The translations under genes and the position numbers were made by a program. Under the pieces are notes generated by a model that saw nothing but the letters and a program-made list of their open reading frames with translations, was not told the DNA's origin and made no database searches. Below, piece after piece: positions 1 through 7,456 of a stretch of 38,667 nt of DNA (position 1 is its first letter; each line of letters opens with the position of its first letter). The DNA is from VAXT01 sp038040395 (GTDB taxonomy: Bacteria > Actinomycetota > Thermoleophilia > Gaiellales > Gaiellaceae): NCBI GenBank assembly GCA_038040395.1, contig JBBPIJ010000023.1, positions 1-38,667 of the forward strand, read 5' to 3'.

Positions 1-779
1 GCCTCGCTGCACATCAGCCGCTGCGTGACCTCGGACTTCGACATCTCGAGCGTGAAGAGCGCGACCGGCACCTGGTGACGGACGCCGAGGTTGGCGGCGA
101 TGCCGAGCCCGAGCGCGGATTTCCCCATGCTCGGGCGGGCGGCGACGATGATGAGGTTGCCGGGCTGGAAGCCCCCGGTGAGCCGGTCGAGGTCGCGGAA
201 GCCGGACGGGACGCCGGTGATGTCTTCGCCCGCCTCGTAGAGCGCCGTGATCCGCTCGAAGCTCTCCTTGAGCAGGGCCTCGATGTGGCTGAACTCGGTC
301 GAGATCCGGCTCTGGGACAGCTGGAAGACGATCTGCTCGGCCTGGTCGACGAGATCCGACGCGTCGCCCGGTCGATCCCAGCCGAGCCGCGCGACCTCGC
401 CGCCCGCGCGGATGAGGCCGCGCAGCGTGGCCATCTCGCGGACGATCTTCGCGTAGTGGGCCGCATTCGAGGTGGCGGGAACGAGCGCGGCCAGCTCGTG
501 AATCTTCTCTCGGCCGCCGGCGCCCTCGAGGTCGCCGCGCTCCTCGAGCTCGTCCACGAGCGTGATCGCGTCGACGGGCTCGCCGCGCGCGTAGAGGGAG
601 AGCGCGCAGCGGTAGATCTTCGCGTGGCTCTCGCGATAGAAATCACTCGCGTCGAGGACTTCGCTGACCGCCCCGATCGCGCCGGGGGAGAGCATCATCG
701 CGCCGAGGACAGATTCTTCCGCGTCGAGATTCTGCGGCGGGACCGGGGCGGTCTGCGTGGACTGGGCGATCGCGGCCAC
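1..779 (-). CDS. dnaB: Replicative DNA helicase DnaB, N-terminal part (runs off the window edge)
   Basis: Translation of the minus strand from a GTG at 779 gives 259 residues of the hexameric helicase that unwinds DNA at the replication fork. The DnaB N-terminal domain starts with PVPPQNLDAEESVLGAMM near residue 14. The RecA-like core follows with GVPSGFRDLDRLTGGFQPGNL and the Walker A P-loop ARPSMGKS, and the sequence then leaves the window in EMSKSEVTQRLMCSE. The start is uncertain: no ATG lies upstream, and TTG codons at 809 and 815 are alternatives. No good ribosome site is visible before any of them. The gene follows rplI, as in many bacteria, but is separated by about 240 bp holding two DnaA-box-like sites. 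The C-terminal part of the gene is not in the window, so an intein downstream cannot be excluded. Confidence 0.93.
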   Translation of the reverse strand, partial: MAAIAQSTQTAPVPPQNLDAEESVLGAMMLSPGAIGAVSEVLDASDFYRESHAKIYRCALSLYARGEPVDAITLVDELEERGDLEGAGGREKIHELAALVPATSNAAHYAKIVREMATLRGLIRAGGEVARLGWDRPGDASDLVDQAEQIVFQLSQSRISTEFSHIEALLKESFERITALYEAGEDITGVPSGFRDLDRLTGGFQPGNLIIVAARPSMGKSALGLGIAANLGVRHQVPVALFTLEMSKSEVTQRLMCSE

Positions 780-986
780 GTCGGCATTAGTGGTGGCTGG
801 AAGCGCCAATTTCAACAGGTGCAAAACCTGGGTCGGGCGCCGGGGGCGCCACAGGAAAAGTTGGCCGATAGCAGGGTGAGGGAACGCACGTTCGGACGAT
901 TCTCCCCAGCCTGTCGGATGTCATCCCCAGCTTCAGGAACATTGAGAGACGCCGAATTTCGCGCTGTGAGCGGATTCTTCGTGAAC

Positions 987-1018
987 TTGTCCACAGCCCG
1001 AATTTGGCCTGTGGACAA
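987..1018. promoter_or_regulatory. Inverted pair of DnaA-box-like sites upstream of dnaB
   Basis: TTGTCCACAG at 987-996 and its exact inverse complement CTGTGGACAA at 1009-1018 are separated by 12 bases. Each contains TTGTCCACA, one base from the canonical DnaA box TTATCCACA; this G form is common in high-GC actinobacteria. The pair lies in the rplI-dnaB gap, ending at the base before the rplI stop codon. It could be a DnaA-responsive element for dnaB, or merely a 10-bp hairpin at the end of the ribosomal transcript. No T-tract follows it in the minus direction. Confidence 0.55.
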
Positions 1019-1693
1019 TTAGGCCCGCTCTTGTGACTCCTGCGGCTCTTCGGGCGCCTCGGTTGCCCCGGGTGGCGACACGTCGTCCGAATCTGGCTGC
1101 TCTTCGTCCGCTTCCGGCTCGAGTTGTTCCTCGATAGCGGCCTTGGCGGCGGCGCGCTCCTCCTCGATTGCAGCTTCCGCGGCCGCCTTCTCGGCAGCGG
1201 CGGCCTCCTCCATCGCCTGGAGCTCCTCCTCCGGCGGCAGCTCGCCGCCCTCGGGAACGACGAGGACCCGGGTCTCGATCGTCACGTCGGGGAAGAGCTC
1301 GATCGGGACCTGATAGCGGCCGATTCGCTTGAGCGGATCGGCGAGCTCGATCTTCCGCCGGTCGACCCGTACCTTGAGCTTCTCCCAGATCGCGTCGGCG
1401 AGATTCGTCTGCGTTACCGAACCGAAGAGCACGCCGGTCTCGCCGGCCTTCACGTCGAAGCGGATCTCCGCCTGGCCGAGGCGCTGCCCGATCTCCTGCG
1501 CCTGCTCGAAGCTCTGGGCCTCGCTCAGGGCGCGGCGCGCGTTGACCTTCTCGAGCTCGGCCACGCGGGACGGAGTCGCGGGCTCGGCCAGCTTGCGCGG
1601 CATGAGGAAGTTGCGGGCATACCCGCGCGCGACCTCGACGACCTCGCCGCGCAGGCCGAGCTTCTCGACGTCTTCTCGAAGGACGACTTTCAT
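1019..1693 (-). CDS. rplI: 50S ribosomal protein L9 with a long acidic C-terminal tail
   Basis: The 224-residue product begins MKVVLREDVEKLGLRGEVVEVARGYARNFL, the conserved rRNA-binding N-terminal domain of L9. The connecting helix and C-terminal domain end near residue 148. L9 binds 23S rRNA domain V and is usually about 150 residues long. Residues 150-224 are an added tail of Glu, Ala and Pro that looks helical, then disordered. The ATG at 1693 has AAAGGG five bases upstream. A 230-bp gap with strong inverted repeats separates it from rpsR, whereas the genes upstream of it abut exactly. The tail could be a lineage-specific extension; its role is unknown. Confidence 0.96.
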   Translation of the reverse strand: MKVVLREDVEKLGLRGEVVEVARGYARNFLMPRKLAEPATPSRVAELEKVNARRALSEAQSFEQAQEIGQRLGQAEIRFDVKAGETGVLFGSVTQTNLADAIWEKLKVRVDRRKIELADPLKRIGRYQVPIELFPDVTIETRVLVVPEGGELPPEEELQAMEEAAAAEKAAAEAAIEEERAAAKAAIEEQLEPEADEEQPDSDDVSPPGATEAPEEPQESQERA

Positions 1694-1741
1694 GCGTGCC
1701 CTTTCCAGTGATGCCGCCGAGTCTCTCGGTCGCGAGCCTGA

Positions 1742-1861
1742 GGCGCCGCCTCGGCGGCGCCGACCAGAAGAGGTCGTGGCGGCTTTGCCGGCACGACCGT
1801 CTCCATCCAGAGGCCGTACTCGCTCGAAGGCAATGCTGAGTGAAGCATTGGTGAGAGCGAG
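1742..1861 (-). promoter_or_regulatory. Structured rpsR-rplI intergenic segment (three stem-loops)
   Basis: Read on the minus strand, the gap before rplI first holds a nested stem: 1855-1861 pairs with 1819-1825 (7 bp) and encloses 1844-1850 pairing with 1831-1837 (7 bp). A second stem pairs 1772-1776 with 1761-1765. A third is a 9-bp GC-only stem, 1753-1761 with 1742-1750, with a very tight loop. The second and third stems share base 1761, so they are partly exclusive. No U-run follows, so these are not classic intrinsic terminators. They could form an attenuator, processing site or protein-binding leader for rplI. Confidence 0.4.
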
Positions 1862-1923
1862 GGTGGACTCTGGCGCCGCGTGATCGCGGGCGAGAGGCCG
1901 GTATGTATTGCTGAGAGGGGCAC

Positions 1924-2199
1924 CTAGTTGGTGACGTAGGGCAGCAGCGCCATCTCGCGGGCGCGCTTGACTGCGACCGCGACCTGCCGCTGGTGGCGCC
2001 GGCACGTGCCGGTGATCCGGCGGGAGCGGATCTTGCCCTTCTCGGAGACGTGGCGGCGGAGCTGGTTGAAGTTCTTCCAGTCCACTTCCTCGACCTTCTC
2101 CTTGCAGAAGTAGCAGGGGCGCCGCCGGCCCGGTGCCGCCATCGGCGTGCGCCTGCGGCCTCCCTGCCGGTTGTCTTTCTGTTCGCGGTCGCGGGCCAT
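1924..2199 (-). CDS. rpsR: 30S ribosomal protein S18
   Basis: The 91-residue basic protein carries the S18 signature: RRPCYFCKEK near residues 27-35, then NFNQLRRHVSEKGKI and RITGTCRRHQRQVAVAVKRAREMALLPY. Cys29, Cys32 and Cys66 with a nearby His make it the zinc-ribbon (C+) form. S18 sits on the 30S platform as a dimer with S6. Its ATG directly follows the ssb stop codon, so it is read from the same message as rpsF and ssb. The N-terminal 25 residues are a basic disordered extension typical of actinobacterial S18. Confidence 0.97.
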   Translation of the reverse strand: MARDREQKDNRQGGRRRTPMAAPGRRRPCYFCKEKVEEVDWKNFNQLRRHVSEKGKIRSRRITGTCRRHQRQVAVAVKRAREMALLPYVTN

Positions 2200-2649
2200 C
2201 TAGAAGGGGATGTCGTCGTCGCTTGCGCCGCTGCTTCCGCCCATGTCGGCATCGGTACCGGCCGTCGCGCCGGCCGGAACGAACTGCGGCTGGCCGCCGC
2301 CTTCCGCGTCGCCGCGGCTGCCGAGGAACTGAACGGTGTTGGCGATGATCTGGACAGCCTGGCGCTTGGTTCCGTCCTGGGCGTCCCACTCGCGCCAGTC
2401 CAGGCGCCCATCGACTGCTACCGGGCGACCCTTGGCTAGGTACTGAGCGCAATTCTCACCCTGCTTGTCCCAGACCGTGACGTCGAAGTAGTTCGGCTTG
2501 TCGGTCCACTCGCCCGTCGAAGGGTCCTTCTGGCTGGAGTTGACTGCTAGTCGCAGGCTGCAGACGGCGGTACCGCTCGGCGTGTGCCGAAGCTCGGGAT
2601 CCTTGGTCAGGTTGCCGACTAGGACGACTCGATTGATGTTGTTGGCCAT
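2200..2649 (-). CDS. ssb: Single-stranded DNA-binding protein SSB
   Basis: The 149-residue product opens with ANNINRVVLVGNLTKDPELRHTPSG, the bacterial SSB OB-fold. The fold runs to about residue 107 (VQIIANTVQFLGSR). A Gly/Gln/Ala-rich linker follows, and the protein ends in the acidic tip DDDIPF that recruits replication and repair partners. It coats single-stranded DNA during replication, recombination and repair. The ATG at 2649 follows the rpsF stop without a gap, and its own stop abuts rpsR. The length is slightly short of the usual 160-180 because the linker is brief. Confidence 0.97.
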   Translation of the reverse strand: MANNINRVVLVGNLTKDPELRHTPSGTAVCSLRLAVNSSQKDPSTGEWTDKPNYFDVTVWDKQGENCAQYLAKGRPVAVDGRLDWREWDAQDGTKRQAVQIIANTVQFLGSRGDAEGGGQPQFVPAGATAGTDADMGGSSGASDDDIPF

Positions 2650-3027
2650 TTACTCATCCCTCCCAGATTCGAATGCGGGCTCAGCGTACTCAGGCTCGCG
2701 GCCGGAGCCGTCTACATTGGACGCGGAGCGTGTCGCGCCTGGCTTCGGCCGCCTGACGGCGAGGTGTCGCATGACGCCGTCGGTGATCTTGAGCACGCGC
2801 GAGATCTCGTCCAGCGTTCCCGGATCGGCCGAGAAAGTGAGGAGGTGGTAGGCACCCTCGGGCTTGTGGTCGATCTCGTAGGCGAGCCTACGCCGACCCC
2901 ATGTGTCCTGGGCCTCGACGGTACCGCCTCCGCGCTCGACGAGCTCCCGCGTGCGAGTGACGATCTCGTTCTGCCGCTCGTCGGGCAATTCAGCGTCGAG
3001 CAGCAGCAGAATTTCGTAGTCGATCAA
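2650..3027 (-). CDS. rpsF: 30S ribosomal protein S6
   Basis: Starting at the TTG at 3027, the protein has 125 residues: IDYEILLLLDAELPDERQNEIV, the GGGTVEAQDTWGRRRLAYEI strand pair and PEGAYHLLTFSADPGTLDEISRVLKITDGVMRHLAVRR. This is the ferredoxin-like S6 fold that pairs with S18. The TTG is chosen because GGAGG lies 10 bases upstream and because the ATG between them is out of frame and meets a stop at once. The last 30 residues form a poorly conserved acidic tail. It is the first gene of the rpsF-ssb-rpsR block. Confidence 0.95.
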   Translation of the reverse strand: MIDYEILLLLDAELPDERQNEIVTRTRELVERGGGTVEAQDTWGRRRLAYEIDHKPEGAYHLLTFSADPGTLDEISRVLKITDGVMRHLAVRRPKPGATRSASNVDGSGREPEYAEPAFESGRDE

Positions 3028-3054
3028 GTTCCCATGGCCTCCTTCGGTCTGAGT

Positions 3055-3075
3055 CGGCCTCCCGGTCCGGAGCCG
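3055..3075 (-). promoter_or_regulatory. Hairpin in the rpsF leader, possible S6:S18 binding site
   Basis: About 28 bases before the rpsF start the leader can form a GC-rich stem: 3069-3075 pairs with 3055-3062, leaving one bulged base. Many bacteria carry an S6:S18-binding leader at this place as feedback control. I see the position and a bulged stem, but I cannot confirm the conserved loop and bulge sequence of that family. Confidence 0.3.
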
Positions 3076-3135
3076 CTTGGGATGGAGGCGGCGTGCGGCG
3101 AGGCAGGTGGCGGGCGACACTGTAGCATCGGCGTC

Positions 3136-3429
3136 GTGCAAGGCCGGCTGGCTTTCCTGCTCGGCGGCGCCGTCATTGCGGGCGCAGCCGCCTACCGCGC
3201 TCTCACTCGCCGGCCGCCTGCGCCCGTCATTCCCGAGCCGCACGTCGAGGCTTTGAAGGCGCGACTTGCCGAGTCGAAGGCCGTCGTCGAGGAGCGCGAG
3301 GAGTTCGAGTCGGGCGAGACGCCGGTCGATCAGGCCGAGCCCGTCCCGACGGAGGTTGGCGACCGCCGCCGGTCGGTGCACGAACGCGGCCGGAAAGCGG
3401 CCGAACAGATGCGTCGGGGTCAAAGCTGA
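3136..3429 (+). CDS. Small membrane-anchored protein of unknown function
   Basis: The reading frame from the GTG at 3136 gives 97 residues. A hydrophobic segment (residues 4-20, RLAFLLGGAVIAGAAAYRA) is followed by a charged cytoplasmic or surface part rich in Glu, Arg and Pro that looks helical. No enzyme motif is visible. It is transcribed divergently from rpsF, about 110 bases away, and its last 10 bases overlap the 3' end of the convergent SGNH gene. Such short single-helix proteins beside the S6 operon recur in actinobacteria, but I know of no function. The start could lie elsewhere, since no strong ribosome site is seen. Confidence 0.6.
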   Translation: MQGRLAFLLGGAVIAGAAAYRALTRRPPAPVIPEPHVEALKARLAESKAVVEEREEFESGETPVDQAEPVPTEVGDRRRSVHERGRKAAEQMRRGQS

Positions 3430-5420
3430 GCGGTCAACGCGTGCACCTCTCCGAACACGGGTAGCACGTCGGGCCGGACTCCGCGCTCGAGACTGCGAGC
3501 CGCCCGCTCGAGCTGCTCTTCCCATCGTGGCTCGAGCAGCGGCCACGCGATCTCGATCCTGTTCGCGCCCGCCCGGATCTCGGCTCCGGGCACCTCCAGC
3601 TCGGCCGTCGCCCACGTGGCGGAGGCCGGAAGCTCGCCGATCGCAGCGCCGTTGACGCGCACCTCGACGGGCGGGCTCTGCCCGTTCGCGCTCGGAACTC
3701 GGCACGTGAGCCGCAGGCGCAAGGGCGCCGGGGCCGCACAGCGGAGCTGGAAGGCCGAGACGAGGCCGAAGAAGCGGCGATACGCCGGCTTCGGCCCGAA
3801 GGTGTACCCGCCCTCTTCGCGGAACGTCGAAGACTGGTGCCTGCCCGCCAGCAGGTCGATCGGCTCTCCGGGCGGCGCGCCGTCCTCCTGCAGCGGGATC
3901 TCGTGGGAGGCGAGCACGTCCACGATCGCCTCCACGAGGATGACGTCCGCGAGCCGCCTCATCGGGCGCCGGCCCTCTGGCGCCAGGTAGCGGCGCACGT
4001 TTGGCCGTCTCGCTACCTCGTCGAACGATTTGCACATCCAAGGTTCCGCATAGCCGTGCTGGTAGTCGAGGAAGCCCAGCATCAGGCCCGACACACTCGG
4101 CGCGAGATCGAGCGCAGCCGAGCAGTGATGCCGGATGACCTCGTAGCTCTGGCCGTAATGGGCGTTGTGGATCGCGGCGAGGAAATGGGCCGCCGCCTCC
4201 TCGGCCGGGTCGATCTCGATTTGCGCGGCCTGAAGCTCGGCGCCGTCGCCGATCAACGGGACGAGGCGCTCGGCGACCTCCGTCATCGCAACCCGGATTC
4301 CCTCGAGGGTGAGGTGGCTGTAGTCGAGGAAGAGGGCCCGGTCCGGGAGCAGCCCTCCGCGGTGCTCGGCGAAGAGCCGCGGGAGATCGACGAGCGCGAA
4401 ACCATGCTCCGACGATTTGGAGCGCAGGAGCTCTTGCACGTGCGACGTGCACCTTGGCGAGTGCGGAAGCAAGAGCCCGCAAACCGCGTCTCGCGCTGCC
4501 TCGAGGTGGGCTCGCGCATCAGCCGGTCGCGCCTTCGCGAGAAGCTCGTGGGGCACGGCGCTCGTACCGCCGTCGAGCTCGATCATTTCCGTCGCGTGCA
4601 GTGCGACGTCCTCGAGGCGACCCTCGACGAGCGCGCGCTCGGCTTGCTCGAGCGCGGCCATCCACGGCACGTTGCGACCCTTCGGCAGGACCGGCACGAG
4701 CAGCGTCGGCTCGTTGCGCCAGTCGGCGAGGTTGAACTCGGGAACGACGACGACCACGGGTATTTCGAGAGCGCCGAGGATCCCTGCCATCCGGTCGAGA
4801 ACGTTCCCGCAGCGCTTGACGACGACGTCGTTCAGGAACGCTTCACGGCACGCTGCGAAACCGTCTCTGCGGATCGCGCGGGCGAGCAGCTCCATGTCCT
4901 CGGGCGCGTCGAGGACTGCGTTCAACCAGTTGTTCCCGGCGAACAGGACGACGGCGTCCGGCTCGAGTGCCGGTAGCGCCTCGGCGAGCTCCGGGAGCTC
5001 GCCCGGGACGAGGTCAGTACGTGCCAGGTCGACAACGTCCACGCGGAGCATCGCACCGAGCACGCGGGCCGGCGTGACGGCCGGGTCGTAGAGGTATCCG
5101 CGAGCGACGGATTCGCCGAGCAGAACCACGCGCGCGCCCTGCTTCGGCGGGATCCGCTCCACATCGGCCCAGTAGCGCCACTCCTCCGCACAGTCCTCGC
5201 TCCGGAGGAACTCGACGGAGCCGTCAGGCTGGAGCTCCGCGTCCCATACGCCGAGGCGCAGCGAGCCCTGCTCGGGCGACGCGTCCTCCGTCGACGGCGC
5301 GAGCATCTCGAGCCGCAGCCGTTGGAGGACCGAGAGGATCTCCGTGCCGTCGTCGGTCGCGAGCAGCCGGCTCAGGCGCTCGGTCAGCGGGCGAAGCCGT
5401 TCGCGGCGGGTCCGTTTCAT
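3420..5420 (-). CDS. SGNH/GDSL-family hydrolase or acyltransferase, 666 aa, partner of the carbamoyltransferase
   Basis: SGNH blocks are visible: LLGESVARG with nucleophile Ser104, FAGNNW with Asn163/164 in block III, and DYSHLT with Asp366 and His369 as the acid/base pair. These enzymes are esterases or O-acyltransferases acting on small esters or glycans. A 100-residue charged N-terminal lead and a long insertion (about 240-340) surround the core. Residues 390-540 look helical, and the C-terminus (about 545-640) looks like an all-beta, carbohydrate-binding-like domain. No signal peptide or membrane span is seen. The ATG shares a base with the stop of the upstream carbamoyltransferase (TGATG), which implies coupled translation and a shared pathway. 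The substrate is unknown. Confidence 0.75.
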   Translation of the reverse strand: MKRTRRERLRPLTERLSRLLATDDGTEILSVLQRLRLEMLAPSTEDASPEQGSLRLGVWDAELQPDGSVEFLRSEDCAEEWRYWADVERIPPKQGARVVLLGESVARGYLYDPAVTPARVLGAMLRVDVVDLARTDLVPGELPELAEALPALEPDAVVLFAGNNWLNAVLDAPEDMELLARAIRRDGFAACREAFLNDVVVKRCGNVLDRMAGILGALEIPVVVVVPEFNLADWRNEPTLLVPVLPKGRNVPWMAALEQAERALVEGRLEDVALHATEMIELDGGTSAVPHELLAKARPADARAHLEAARDAVCGLLLPHSPRCTSHVQELLRSKSSEHGFALVDLPRLFAEHRGGLLPDRALFLDYSHLTLEGIRVAMTEVAERLVPLIGDGAELQAAQIEIDPAEEAAAHFLAAIHNAHYGQSYEVIRHHCSAALDLAPSVSGLMLGFLDYQHGYAEPWMCKSFDEVARRPNVRRYLAPEGRRPMRRLADVILVEAIVDVLASHEIPLQEDGAPPGEPIDLLAGRHQSSTFREEGGYTFGPKPAYRRFFGLVSAFQLRCAAPAPLRLRLTCRVPSANGQSPPVEVRVNGAAIGELPASATWATAELEVPGAEIRAGANRIEIAWPLLEPRWEEQLERAARSLERGVRPDVLPVFGEVHALTAQL

Positions 5421-7186
5421 CAGAGGAGCGTGTAGATGCTGTCGGCGACGCCTCTCTCCAGGCGCGGGCTCGTGCCGCCGAACCAGTCGAGCCAGGCCTC
5501 GGGCAACCCGTTCCGGTCGAGGACGAAGTCCTCGAGGACGAGGCAGTCGAGGTTGGAGCGGATGAAGCAGAGGAGAGCATCGACGGGGCTACACACGATC
5601 GGCTCCCCGCGCATGTTGAATGACGTGTTGAGGAGAACGGGACAACCCGTGCGTCGCTCGAAGGCTTCCAGCAGACGGTGAAAGCGAGGGTTCGTGCCGT
5701 CCACGGTCTGCGGGCGGGCAGAGCCGTCGACGTGGGTTATGGCGGGCAGGTCGAGGGCGGAGACGACCTGGCAGGTCTCGACCATGAACGGGGCGGGATG
5801 GTCGAGGGCGAAATGGTCACGTGCCTTCGACTCGAGCACGGCCGGGGCGAACGGCCGGAACGCCTCGCGCTTCTTGACGAGCGCGTTGATGCGATCGCGC
5901 ATCTCCGGATTCCTCGGGTCCGCGAGGATCGAGCGGTTCCCGAGCGCGCGGGGGCCGAACTCCATCCGTCCCTGGAACCAGCCGATCACCTCGCCGGACG
6001 CGAGCCGCTCGGCGATCGCCTCCACGAGCTCGTCCTCACGTCCTGCGAAGTCCTCGACCTTGGCTGCGGACGGACGGAGCAGCTGAGTTATGTGGGCGGA
6101 GGAGAAGCTCGGTCCGAGATAGACATGTGCCAGCGGCGCGGGGTTCGGCGCCTCGCCGGTCAGCCGAACGTGCGCGAGCGCGGCAGCGCCGAGAGCCCCG
6201 CCCGCGTCGGTCGCCGCCGGCTGTACGAAGACGCGTTCGAACGGCCCCTCCAACCCGATTCGCTCGATTGCGACGCAGTTGAGAGCCACGCCTCCGGCCA
6301 GGCACAGGTTCGTGCTCGGTACGCAGCCGTGGAGGTAGCGGACCTTCTCGAGCAGGATCTCCTCCAGGACGACCTGGAGGCTTCGTGCCACGTCCTTGGC
6401 GAACGGGCTCAGCTCAGACTCGGCCTCGCGCGGCGGCGCTCCGAGCAGGTCGGAAAGCGCGTCGGAGAACATCCGCTCTCCCCTGAAGAAATCGAAGTAC
6501 TCGAGGTTCAGCCGGAACTGACCGCCCTCGAGCGGCTCGATCAGCGCCCTGATCTCGTCGAGGTAGGCGGGCTCGCCGTAGGGGGCGAGGCCCATGACCT
6601 TGTACTCCGCGTCGTTGACGTCGAAGCCGAGGTACGAGGTGATCGCGCTGTAGAGCAGGCCGAGCGAATGCGGGAACTGGACTTCCTCGAAGAGCTCGAG
6701 GCCGGCGCCTCGAGCCCGCCCATACGTGGTCGTCGCCCACTCGCCGACCGCGTCGACCGTCAGAACGGCCGCGTCGTCGAAGCCCGAGAAGAAGAACGCC
6801 GAGGCCGCGTGCGCCTGATGGTGCTCGACGAACTCGATCTGTCCCTCGAAGCCGAGCAGCTCTCGTATCTCCCGCTCGGGCCGCATGGCGTCGAGCCGAA
6901 ACAGGGCTTGCGGAGTGGCCACGGGAAGCTGGGGCAGCCCCATCCAGAGCTGACGATCGAGCTTCTTCTGGGGATCCTCGTAGTAGGCGACACAGTCGAC
7001 GTCGGCGATCGTCAGGCCCGCCTCGGTCAGGCAGTAGCGGAACGCCTCCTTCGGAATGCCCGGGTCGTGCTTGAGTCGCGTGAAACGCTCTTCCTGAGCG
7101 GCCGCGATCAGGTTGCCGTCTCGGAGCACACAGCAGGCCGAGTCGTGGAAGTGGGATGAGACGCCGACGATGTTCAGGCCCAGAAT
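5420..7186 (-). CDS. NodU/CmcH-type O-carbamoyltransferase (start codon problematic)
   Basis: The family transfers carbamoyl from carbamoyl phosphate, via carbamoyl-adenylate, to a hydroxyl on a sugar or natural product. Seen here: the N-terminal ILGLNIVGVSSHFHDSACC strand and HxD motif, AAAQEERFTRLKHD, the metal-binding EHHQAHAASAFF, and the C-terminal FQGRMEFGPRALGNRSIL and LLNTSFNMRGEPIV. The first canonical start in frame is the GTG at 7129, but it would remove the conserved HDSA region. That region is open back to ATT at 7186 (ACG at 7189), with an in-frame stop a little further up. So either a rare ATT/CTG start is used or the assembly lost a base near 7190. The coordinates assume the ATT, giving 588 residues. 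Confidence 0.85.
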   Translation of the reverse strand: MLGLNIVGVSSHFHDSACCVLRDGNLIAAAQEERFTRLKHDPGIPKEAFRYCLTEAGLTIADVDCVAYYEDPQKKLDRQLWMGLPQLPVATPQALFRLDAMRPEREIRELLGFEGQIEFVEHHQAHAASAFFFSGFDDAAVLTVDAVGEWATTTYGRARGAGLELFEEVQFPHSLGLLYSAITSYLGFDVNDAEYKVMGLAPYGEPAYLDEIRALIEPLEGGQFRLNLEYFDFFRGERMFSDALSDLLGAPPREAESELSPFAKDVARSLQVVLEEILLEKVRYLHGCVPSTNLCLAGGVALNCVAIERIGLEGPFERVFVQPAATDAGGALGAAALAHVRLTGEAPNPAPLAHVYLGPSFSSAHITQLLRPSAAKVEDFAGREDELVEAIAERLASGEVIGWFQGRMEFGPRALGNRSILADPRNPEMRDRINALVKKREAFRPFAPAVLESKARDHFALDHPAPFMVETCQVVSALDLPAITHVDGSARPQTVDGTNPRFHRLLEAFERRTGCPVLLNTSFNMRGEPIVCSPVDALLCFIRSNLDCLVLEDFVLDRNGLPEAWLDWFGGTSPRLERGVADSIYTLL

Positions 7187-7308
7187 CGTAGGGCTGCGGC
7201 TCGGAACTTCCTAGGCGGTGATGTTGACGGAAGCGCGGCTCATGCGGAAGAATCCAAGCCACCCGGCCGTCGGGTGACTAGGTTGTCCGCCAATCGAGAG
7301 GAGCGACC

Positions 7309-7449
7309 GTGAGCGAGCACGAGCACACACCAGACGAAGAGGAAGCGCAGGAGCCCGAGGAGGTCAAGGACCTGGACGTACCGGAGGAGGAGTCGAAGGA
7401 CGTCAAGGGCGGCCTCGGCCGGCGGGGGCCCGACCAGAAGATCAACTAG
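7309..7449 (+). CDS. 46-residue acidic peptide with double-glycine-leader-like sequence
   Basis: The GTG at 7309 is preceded by GAGAGGAG with a 5-base spacer, one of the best ribosome sites in the window, and codes for 46 residues. The first two thirds are strongly acidic. The stretch DLDVPEEESKDVKGG has hydrophobic residues at -4 and -12 from a Gly-Gly pair, like leader peptides cut by C39 peptidase transporters. LGRRGPDQKIN would remain as the 11-residue end. I do not know the family. It stands divergent from the carbamoyltransferase and 7 bases before the end of the convergent amidase. No C39 transporter is in the window, so the leader reading is inference. Confidence 0.6.
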   Translation: MSEHEHTPDEEEAQEPEEVKDLDVPEEESKDVKGGLGRRGPDQKIN

Positions 7450-7456
7450 AGCTCGA

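Noticed and set aside
898..1018. Chromosomal origin of replication
   Set aside because: Only two good DnaA boxes, no AT-rich unwinding region and no dnaA or dnaN next to it.
1690..1923. 77-codon frame filling the rpsR-rplI gap
   Set aside because: It begins only because a GTG follows the rpsR stop and has no ribosome site or family resemblance; stem-loops explain the region better.
3837..4976. 379-codon and similar long plus-strand frames over the SGNH and carbamoyltransferase genes (also 5678-7159)
   Set aside because: They are mirror frames of well-supported minus-strand genes, with no family resemblance.
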